Positions 52,039 to 58,950 of a DNA stretch of 64,000 nucleotides are shown here, one piece after another. Each line of letters begins with the position of its first letter. Position 1 is the first letter of the stretch. The position numbers were made by a program, and so were the translations under genes. The stretch is from Clostridium oryzae (GTDB lineage: Bacteria > Bacillota > Clostridia > Clostridiales > Clostridiaceae): the NCBI RefSeq assembly GCF_002029235.1, contig NZ_MZGV01000001.1, positions 273,291-337,290 of the forward strand. Reading direction: 5' to 3'. The notes below the pieces were generated by a model that did no database searches, had not been told where the DNA came from, and saw only the letters and a program-made list of their open reading frames with translations.

Positions 52039-53769
52039 ATGAGGTTAATTTTGCAGCATTTACAAAAGTATAAGCTATATGTGTTTTTAAATATCTTAGG
52101 TGTGTTTGGATTTGCAACGGCGGAACTTGGAATTCCTACAATTGTCGCTAAGATGATTGATAGAGGCATTGTGTTGAATGATAGAAACTATATTTATAAG
52201 TTAGGCATTCTTATTTTGACAGTGGCCATTATCGGCGGTATTGGAAATATCTTATTAGCATACTGTAGTGCAAAGGTTAGTACATCAATTACAAGAGATA
52301 TAAGAAACGACATTTTCAAAAAAGCTCAGGAATTTACTCATACTGAGTATAATAAATTTGGTGTATCCAGCATGATAACAAGAACTACTAATGATGCTTT
52401 TATTTTAATGCAATTTATAAATGTAATATTTAGAACAGCACTATTAACACCTGTAATGATTTTAATCAGCATGTTTATGGTAATAAGAACAAGTCTGACT
52501 TTATCGATGGTAATCGGAGGATGCATTCCGATTATTTGCTTTGGAGTATATGTGATTGCTAGAACCAGTGATCCAATCAGTACTAAGCAGCAGAAGGGGA
52601 TGGACAGGCTAAATCAAATTTTAAGAGAAAATTTAACTGGGGTTAGAGTAATCCGTGCATTTCGAAAAGATCGATATGAGATGAGCAGATTTTCTAAAGC
52701 AAATGAAGGATATGCACATAATGCAAAAAAGTTATTTAAGCTTATGTCTGTCACACAGCCAGCATTTTTTATGCTATTAAATATTGCAGTTATATTCGTA
52801 TTTATCTTGTCTAGCAAAATGATAGATGGAGGAACGTTGCAGGTTGGAAAATTAGTTGCATTCCAAGAATATATGTTTCATGCAATGTTTTCTATCATGT
52901 TGTTTTCCATAGTATTTGTCATGTATCCACGTGCAGAAATCAGTGCAAGACGTATTGAGGAACTTTTAGATGAAGAACCAAGTATTAAAAATTCAGAAAA
53001 TGCAGTGACTCATGGCGATGAAAGCGGAACCCTGGAATTTAATCATGTAACATTCAAGTATCCTGAAGGCCAAGTTCCTGTTCTATATGACATAAGTTTT
53101 AGGACTCAAAAAGGTGAAGTGGTTGCTTTTATTGGAAGTACGGGCAGTGGTAAAAGTACATTGATTAACTTAATTCCTAGATTGTATGATGTCACTAAAG
53201 GCAGCGTAAAAATAGATGGAATAGATGTTAGAAAGTATGAATTAGCAGCCTTGCGTAGAAAAATTGGATTCATTCCACAGAAAGCTACGCTGTTTTCAGG
53301 AAGCATAAATGAAAATGTACGATATGGAAAACATGATGCTATACAATCTGAAATAGAAGATAGTACTAAAATTGCTCAGGCTTATGATTTCATAACGGGT
53401 AAGAGCAATCAATTTGAGGAAAGGCTAGAAGAGGGAGGAAGAAACTTGTCTGGGGGTCAGAAGCAGAGGCTAAGTATTGCAAGGGCCCTCATAAGAAAAC
53501 CTGATATATATATTTTTGATGATTCATTTTCTGCATTAGATTTTAAAACAGATGCCAAATTAAGAAAGAGTCTAAAAAGTGAGATTGGCGATGCGATTAC
53601 GTTGATTGTAGCCCAGAGAGTATCCTCAATTATGGACGCTACTAAAATTATTGTATTGAATGAAGGGAAAATAGTTGGCATTGGAACTCATGATGAGCTC
53701 TTAAAAAACTGTGAAATTTACTATGAGATAGCAGCTAGTCAGATGTCAAAGGAGGAACTAGAACGATGA
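52039..53769 (+). CDS. ABC exporter half-transporter with degenerate catalytic site
   Basis: The protein is 576 residues from ATG 52039 (AGAGAGG six bases upstream; the TTG at 52033 is too close). Six membrane helices (about 10-310) precede a nucleotide-binding domain with Walker A 'GSTGSGKST', signature 'LSGGQKQR', and Walker B 'IYIFDDSFSALD', where the catalytic glutamate is replaced by Asp. That substitution marks the degenerate half of heterodimeric exporters such as BmrC/TM287. It pairs with the next gene product, whose start overlaps this stop (ATGA). Likely function: drug or lipid export from the inner leaflet. Confidence 0.9.
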   Translation: MRLILQHLQKYKLYVFLNILGVFGFATAELGIPTIVAKMIDRGIVLNDRNYIYKLGILILTVAIIGGIGNILLAYCSAKVSTSITRDIRNDIFKKAQEFTHTEYNKFGVSSMITRTTNDAFILMQFINVIFRTALLTPVMILISMFMVIRTSLTLSMVIGGCIPIICFGVYVIARTSDPISTKQQKGMDRLNQILRENLTGVRVIRAFRKDRYEMSRFSKANEGYAHNAKKLFKLMSVTQPAFFMLLNIAVIFVFILSSKMIDGGTLQVGKLVAFQEYMFHAMFSIMLFSIVFVMYPRAEISARRIEELLDEEPSIKNSENAVTHGDESGTLEFNHVTFKYPEGQVPVLYDISFRTQKGEVVAFIGSTGSGKSTLINLIPRLYDVTKGSVKIDGIDVRKYELAALRRKIGFIPQKATLFSGSINENVRYGKHDAIQSEIEDSTKIAQAYDFITGKSNQFEERLEEGGRNLSGGQKQRLSIARALIRKPDIYIFDDSFSALDFKTDAKLRKSLKSEIGDAITLIVAQRVSSIMDATKIIVLNEGKIVGIGTHDELLKNCEIYYEIAASQMSKEELER

Positions 53770-55532
53770 AAAGGAAAGATAATGGTATTAAGCGTTTAAT
53801 TCCATATTTAAATAAATATAAAATCAGAATTATCTTTGCAGTACTTTTAATTATTGTATCTGCCTGCTTGGTAGCATTAAGCCCAACTTTGGAAGGTATG
53901 GTTACTACACAATTATTCTCTGATATCTCAGCAAGACGTCGAGTTAATTTTACAAAAATCTATCAAATCATACTGACTTTAGTTTGTGTATATTCAATAG
54001 GAGCCTTAAGTAATTGTGCTTATCAATTCTTACTGACCGATGCTATACAAGGTGCTATGGTAGATTTAAGAAATGAAGTTGAGAGAAAAATTACAAGACT
54101 TCCGATTGCATATTTTGATAAAAATTCTCTTGGAGATACTTTAAGTCGTGCGTCAAATGACGTGGATACTATTTCAAATGCGCTGCAGCAAAGCTTTGCT
54201 CAGATTTTAAATGCTGTTTTAGGATTGAGCCTTGCAGTGTTTATGATGTTTAAGATTCAGAGCTTGATGGCTATATCTTCTTTGGTAATCATAGGAGCTT
54301 CAATCATCATAGCTAAAGTTATTACAAGGAAATCACAGCCTCTGTTTCAAAAGCAGCAGGATGCATTAGGAAACTTAAACGGTATTGTGCAAGAGAAATT
54401 TACTGGATTTAATGAAATTAAATTGTTTGGAAAACAGGAAGATGCAATAAATGAATTTAATAAAGCCAATAAAGAATTATGCGAAAGTGGTTTTAGAGCT
54501 CAATTTATAAGCGGTTTAATGAATCCTCTAGTTGCTTTTGTGACGTATATTGGAATTGGAAGTGTGGCCATTATGGGTGCATTTTACGCAATAGCAGGTA
54601 CAATTACTGTAGGACAGTTACAAGCTTTTATACGTTATATCTGGCAGGTAAATCAGCCTATGTCCCAAATTACACAGCTGGCTGGGGCAATCCAATCGTC
54701 AGTAGCGGCAATACATAGAGTATTTGAATTTTTAAATGAAGAAGAAGAGTCAGAAGAACCTGAATTGATGGAAAAACATAAGATGATTAACGGAAATGTA
54801 TCTTTTGAAAATGTGAAATTCTCTTACACAAAGGACAAAAGCTTAATCCATGATTTAAATTTTCAAGTAAAAAGTGGACAAATGGTTGCAATAGTAGGAC
54901 CAACTGGTGTAGGAAAAACTACATTAATTAATTTATTGATGAGATTTTATGATGTTACTGATGGTTGTATAAAAATAGATGGTGTAGATATTCGCCATAT
55001 GAAACGCGATGATCTCAGAGCAAAATTTGGGATGGTTCTTCAGGATACTTGGCTTTTTAATGGAACTATTAAGGAAAACATTGCCTATGGAAAAGAAGAT
55101 GCTAGTGAAGAAGAAATAATTCGTGCAGCTAAGGTGGCAAATGTTCATCACTTTATTACTACACTTCCTAATGGTTATAACATGATACTTAATGAAGAGG
55201 CAAGCAATATTTCTCAGGGAGAAAAACAGCTTTTAACGATAGCAAGATCTGTTCTCTGCGATCCGCCTATTCTTATTTTAGATGAAGCTACCAGTTCGGT
55301 TGATACCAGGTTGGAACAGAAACTCCAAGATGCTATGAAAAACATTATGAAAGGCAGAACGTCTTTTGTAATTGCACATAGATTGTCAACAATTAAAAAC
55401 GCAGATTTAATTCTGGTAATGGAAAGTGGAAATATTGTGGAGAAAGGAACTCACGAAGAATTATTAGCGAAAAAAGGATATTATGAACAGCTATATAATG
55501 CACAATTCGCTGATTTAGATACGGGATTATAA
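53766..55532 (+). CDS. ABC exporter half-transporter with consensus Walker B
   Basis: The 588-residue partner has a membrane domain with six helices and a nucleotide-binding domain with Walker A 'GPTGVGKTT', Walker B 'ILILDEATSSVD' (catalytic Glu present), but a weakened signature 'NISQGEKQLL' instead of LSGGQ. In the heterodimer the degenerate ATP site is built from the first subunit's Walker B (Asp) and this subunit's poor signature, leaving one fully active site. The complementary defects in the two genes strongly support obligate pairing. Confidence 0.9.
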   Translation: MKRKDNGIKRLIPYLNKYKIRIIFAVLLIIVSACLVALSPTLEGMVTTQLFSDISARRRVNFTKIYQIILTLVCVYSIGALSNCAYQFLLTDAIQGAMVDLRNEVERKITRLPIAYFDKNSLGDTLSRASNDVDTISNALQQSFAQILNAVLGLSLAVFMMFKIQSLMAISSLVIIGASIIIAKVITRKSQPLFQKQQDALGNLNGIVQEKFTGFNEIKLFGKQEDAINEFNKANKELCESGFRAQFISGLMNPLVAFVTYIGIGSVAIMGAFYAIAGTITVGQLQAFIRYIWQVNQPMSQITQLAGAIQSSVAAIHRVFEFLNEEEESEEPELMEKHKMINGNVSFENVKFSYTKDKSLIHDLNFQVKSGQMVAIVGPTGVGKTTLINLLMRFYDVTDGCIKIDGVDIRHMKRDDLRAKFGMVLQDTWLFNGTIKENIAYGKEDASEEEIIRAAKVANVHHFITTLPNGYNMILNEEASNISQGEKQLLTIARSVLCDPPILILDEATSSVDTRLEQKLQDAMKNIMKGRTSFVIAHRLSTIKNADLILVMESGNIVEKGTHEELLAKKGYYEQLYNAQFADLDTGL

Positions 55533-55586
55533 ATATTTTGGTTAAACTGCTATTAATTTAATACTGCAGCCAAGGCATAAATAAGA

Positions 55587-55635
55587 TTGTGGAGCATGTA
55601 AAGTTTGCTAAATAAAACTTTGCATGCTGCCATAA
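55587..55635. terminator. Long hairpin between convergent exporter and MBL genes
   Basis: Bases 55587-55606 pair with 55615-55635 over 20 bp with one bulged G and two G-T pairs, loop of eight bases. No T-tract on either side, so termination efficiency is uncertain; it may act as a 3' end processing or stabilising structure. It is unrelated in sequence to family A. Confidence 0.5.
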
Positions 55636-55674
55636 TATTAATGCTTACTATAGAGTTTGATTAATATTAATTTC

Positions 55675-56481
55675 CTAAAAATTTATAACTTCCAAATCAT
55701 CTGGAACAAAAACATTCCCATCAAATACCTTTTCAGCTTCTGCAGTATATGATATTTTTCTTGAATTTAAATTTTTGTCTTCAGTGTGATACAACACTAG
55801 ATTTTTGATTTTCAAAGATGCGGCTAGTTTACCAGCATCTAATACGGTGCTGTGGTGCTTTTCATAAGGTTTAAAGATGTCCCTTTGACTGTAGAGGCAA
55901 AATGCTTCGCACAGCATCCAATCACTGTTTACAATGTATTTTTTACATCTTTCATTATAAGGCTCATCTCCAAGACAAGCTAATTTTTGTCCATTAGGTA
56001 AAATTGCAGCAAAGCCAAACTGCTTTGCTTTGGTAGAATAGATATCAAAAAAATCCACGTTCATATTATTTATCTCTATATTAGTTCCATCTAATACCTC
56101 ATGTATTATTATACGATCTCCTATAAAGCGTAAAAGCTTACCAGCTAAAGTCATTTCACAAAATGTAGAAAGCATCTTTGAGAGTTCGTTATGACAGTAA
56201 ATATTGAAGTTGCCGTCGTAGGATTCTTGTGACATTAGTGATGCTATTTTTCTTATTACCCAAATAGCACCTAGTATGTGGTCAGTATGCCCATGTGTAA
56301 TAAACATATTATGAATGTTTGTAAATGCAATCCCAGCTTTATCGAGCTGAAGCATAATTCCATTTCCGCCGCCGGCATCAATTAAGAAGTAGTCGTCATT
56401 GTTTTTTATTGTAAAACAAGTATTATAACATTTCGTAGCCATGGCATAGCCTGTACCAAGCATGATCAATTGTGTGTCCAT
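55675..56481 (-). CDS. MBL-fold metallo-hydrolase (RNase Z-like)
   Basis: The 268-residue protein from the second ATG (56481; GAGG lies eight bases before it, only two before the ATG at 56487) has the zinc-binding motif 'FITHGHTDHILGA' (HxHxDH). Other metal ligands are probably in 'CLGDEPYNE' (Asp) and 'YHTED' (His). It resembles the short RNase Z/phosphodiesterase-like group, which also includes arylsulfatases and unknown phosphodiesterases. Without the exosite arm a tRNA-maturation role is unlikely. It is divergent from a nucleoside phosphorylase gene, hinting at a nucleotide-related substrate. Confidence 0.75.
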   Translation of the reverse strand: MDTQLIMLGTGYAMATKCYNTCFTIKNNDDYFLIDAGGGNGIMLQLDKAGIAFTNIHNMFITHGHTDHILGAIWVIRKIASLMSQESYDGNFNIYCHNELSKMLSTFCEMTLAGKLLRFIGDRIIIHEVLDGTNIEINNMNVDFFDIYSTKAKQFGFAAILPNGQKLACLGDEPYNERCKKYIVNSDWMLCEAFCLYSQRDIFKPYEKHHSTVLDAGKLAASLKIKNLVLYHTEDKNLNSRKISYTAEAEKVFDGNVFVPDDLEVINF

Positions 56482-56569
56482 TATCATTACCTCGTTAGTA
56501 TATCAATTTTTGTTTATTATATCATATATTACTGATTATTACGATGGCATACTCATCAGTTTCTATTTG

Positions 56570-56614
56570 TTGACACAATATACAATGTTATGTATAATAT
56601 ACAAAATTGTATAT
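56570..56614 (+). promoter_or_regulatory. Consensus promoter of the nucleoside phosphorylase gene with operator half-sites
   Basis: TTGACA (56570-56575), 17-bp spacer, TATAAT (56593-56598): a perfect sigmaA consensus. ATATACAA-AA-TTGTATAT (56597-56614) is an 18-bp palindrome over the start point, and a further half-site ATATACAAT lies between the hexamers (56578-56586). A promoter this strong needs repression; the repressor is not encoded next to it. Confidence 0.72.
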
Positions 56615-56697
56615 AACAATATAAAAGAGAATAGTATTTAGGTAATTAGTTATTTGGCATCAGATCAAAATAGTTCTTATAAGAGGAGGGTATGGAA

Positions 56698-57504
56698 ATG
56701 GACCAATTTAATTCAAAGGGTAGTTATTTAAGCAAAATAGAAAGGAAAGAAGTACCGATTTTAGAGTTTGACAATACTGTACCTGCAGTAATCGAACCAA
56801 GTAAGGAAACAGCAAGAATAGAGATACCAGAGCATGCTGTCGTGTGCTTCTTTAGTGAAGTTATTGATAAGCTGAAAAATGATGGAAAGGTAAAACTGAT
56901 AATAAACCTTAAAACAGAAATGGGTGCTCATCCTCTGTATGAGGTTGAGTATTTAGATAAAAAGATGGTTGTTTTCCATCCAGGAGTAGGGGCGCCGCTG
57001 GCTGCTGCATTGTTAGAAGAAGTTATTGCATTAGGCTGCAATAAGTTTATTGCATGCGGGTCAGCTGGTGTACTAAATAAGGAAATGGCTGTAGGACATA
57101 TTATTGTACCTGATTCTGCAATAAGAGATGAGGGAACCTCATATCATTATATTAAACCGGGAAGAGAAGTAGAAGCTAGCACAGAAGGTGTCCAAGCCAT
57201 TAAAAGGGTATTAGAAAAACATAAATGTAATTATATTATTGGAAAGACATGGACTACAGATGCAATATATAGGGAAACACCTGAAAAAGTTAAGCTGAGA
57301 AAGGAAGAAGGCTGCTTATCGGTTGAAATGGAGGCTTCAGCATTTTTTGCTGTTTCTGAATTCAGAAAAGTTATTTTTGCACAGCTGCTATATGGTGGTG
57401 ATGATGTAAGCTGCGAAGAGTGGAATTCGAGAAGAGATGTCAGCCGAAAGGAGATAAGGGAAAAGCTGTTTTGGTATGCTGCTGAAGCATGTTTAGGATT
57501 ATAG
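56698..57504 (+). CDS. Nucleoside phosphorylase (uridine/purine phosphorylase family)
   Basis: The protein is 268 residues from ATG 56698 (GGAGGG seven bases upstream; the ATG at 56692 is only a base or two away from it). Family markers: 'VFHPGVGAPLAAALLEEVIA', 'IACGSAGVLNKEMAVGHII' and 'GCLSVEMEASAFFAVSEF', the phosphate and ribose sites of the NP-I superfamily. It cleaves a nucleoside with phosphate to ribose-1-phosphate and a base; whether pyrimidine or purine cannot be settled. The N-terminal 25 residues are an extension not seen in short members. Confidence 0.82.
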   Translation: MDQFNSKGSYLSKIERKEVPILEFDNTVPAVIEPSKETARIEIPEHAVVCFFSEVIDKLKNDGKVKLIINLKTEMGAHPLYEVEYLDKKMVVFHPGVGAPLAAALLEEVIALGCNKFIACGSAGVLNKEMAVGHIIVPDSAIRDEGTSYHYIKPGREVEASTEGVQAIKRVLEKHKCNYIIGKTWTTDAIYRETPEKVKLRKEEGCLSVEMEASAFFAVSEFRKVIFAQLLYGGDDVSCEEWNSRRDVSRKEIREKLFWYAAEACLGL

Positions 57505-57523
57505 TTAAGTAATATTTTTTACT

Positions 57524-57592
57524 CTTTACGGATTTATACTTTTTGCCAATTGAGGATAACTTTTAATTAATATCAAGATACACCACTAAATA
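57524..57592 (+). repeat. Dispersed repeat, family B copy 4
   Basis: CTTTACGGATTTATACTTTT then TGCCAATTGAGGATAACTTT aligns with copies 1 and 3. It starts 20 bases after the nucleoside phosphorylase stop and just after an AATATTTTTT run, though no good hairpin precedes that run here. It is followed by copy 2 of family A, the same B-then-A order as at 36.6 kb. Between them lies a 19-codon frame (57613-57672, after GGTGG) of doubtful reality. Confidence 0.6.
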
Positions 57593-57749
57593 GGAGAAAA
57601 GGTGGTTAATAAATGAAAAAACGGTACAGCATGTTTACGAAGAAGTTAAAAAGAGATGGTAATATATTTTGAAGTTAGTGAATTAAGATAAGAAGGTAAT
57701 GGAATTAATAAAATAAAAGTATTATGTAAAAATTAAGAGTTAGGGCATT

Positions 57750-57942
57750 AAAAATGGTTACATCCGACGAAGGCATTTGGAGCGAGTTTAGCAATTATCC
57801 GTGTCTTTTAGGCAAATTTCCGTTAAGATGGCGAATTGTTTGAGGCGCAGCCGAGTTATGAGTCATTAGGGAATTTGACTAAAAGATGCGGTGAAATTGC
57901 TTAATGAGCGGAACTAGCCGACATAGGGTGTAACCATTTTTT
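57750..57942. ncRNA. Structured hairpin-closed element, family A copy 2
   Basis: The outer arms AAAAATGGTTACATCC (57750-57765) and GGGTGTAACCATTTTTT (57926-57942) pair with one G-T. Compared with copy 1, two positions of the stem changed on both sides (A-T to T-A and A-T to G-C), keeping the pairing. Deeper, GTCTTTTAGGCAAATT again pairs with AATTTGACTAAAAGAT. The central GGCGAATTGTTTGAGGCGCA is identical to copy 1. It overlaps the stop codon of the convergent AraC gene and provides a T-tract for the plus strand. Confidence 0.68.
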
Positions 57943-58840
57943 ACTTATCAAATGTGATTATAAATTCTTTTCTAAACTGTTTTGGAGATATGTTCTTATA
58001 ACTTTTAAAAAGTTTAATAAAATAACTGGTGGTGTTGAAGCCAACGGCATTTGCGATTTCTGTGATATTCATAGTAGTGGAAATCAGAAGCTTTTCAGCT
58101 TCAGTAATGCGGATATAATTAACATATTCATTAAAATTCATATGCATTTGTTCATTAAAGGTTCTGGAAAAATAGCTTGAGCTCATATTACATAGGGCAG
58201 CCATGTCGGTTGCTTTTAAGTCCTCATTGAAATGTTCTAGTACATAGTCGAATGAAGGCTGCAGGCATTTGAAAGATGACATATTTGTAAGCAGTGAATG
58301 CATAAAATCTACATTAGCTTGATGAAAGTAGCGCAAGATCCAAAGAAAAATTCTGCCAATATGATTTTGGATAGCTAGTTCGTAGCCATAGGCTTCCATT
58401 TGAAATTCTTTAAGAATTTCATAGAGAAGATTTGGTATAAAGGTTGATTCAATTGTCGCTTTTTTGATTACTTTTTGATGCTCAGAATTCTCCAATATAA
58501 ATGGAAATACATATTTTAATTGTAAGTGGTTATAAAACATACTGTTGTAAATAACTTCAGGCTCGAATCGAAGTACGATGTATTGACCACCTTTTTGACA
58601 GCAGCTGTTAATCTGATGAACTTCTTTTGAATTTATTAAAACTAAGTCACCATCTGTGAATTTATAACATTTGCCGTTTAAGATTACCTCATAAGTTCCT
58701 GAAATACCATAAAGTATTTCAATATAGTTATGGTAGTGGGCAGGAAAAACATTACCTTCCTTAACCACATTTTCAATATGACATAAGTAGTTATATGTGA
58801 TTCCGTTTATAATTTCTCGTTTTTGCTCAGGATAATTCAT
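57941..58840 (-). CDS. AraC-family regulator, probable controller of the GH3 gene
   Basis: The protein is 299 residues from ATG 58840 (AAAGGGTG six bases upstream, overlapping the alternative GTG at 58849). It has a cupin sensor with 'VFPAHYHNYIEILYGISGTY' and AraC helix-turn-helix motifs at about 200-295 ('LKATDMAALCNMSSSYFSRT', 'NITEIANAVGFNTTSYFIKL'). It is divergent from the GH3 gene with 110 bp between starts, hence its likely activator. Its stop codon lies inside the family A element. Confidence 0.86.
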   Translation of the reverse strand: MNYPEQKREIINGITYNYLCHIENVVKEGNVFPAHYHNYIEILYGISGTYEVILNGKCYKFTDGDLVLINSKEVHQINSCCQKGGQYIVLRFEPEVIYNSMFYNHLQLKYVFPFILENSEHQKVIKKATIESTFIPNLLYEILKEFQMEAYGYELAIQNHIGRIFLWILRYFHQANVDFMHSLLTNMSSFKCLQPSFDYVLEHFNEDLKATDMAALCNMSSSYFSRTFNEQMHMNFNEYVNYIRITEAEKLLISTTMNITEIANAVGFNTTSYFIKLFKSYKNISPKQFRKEFIITFDK

Positions 58841-58950
58841 ATTCAGCACCCTTTATGACAAAATATTTATATTTTTTAATAGAAAAATTATATAATACTA
58901 TCCTTCTAAACTTTATAATAATGTTATCACAATAGTTGGAGGGAAGTAAA

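Noticed and set aside
53106..53306. Minus-strand frames opposite the ABC transporter genes
   Set aside because: They are shadows of conserved Walker A and signature regions.
57613..57672. 19-codon basic peptide frame after GGTGG between repeats B and A
   Set aside because: Too short, not repeated at the other B-A junction, and nothing supports translation.
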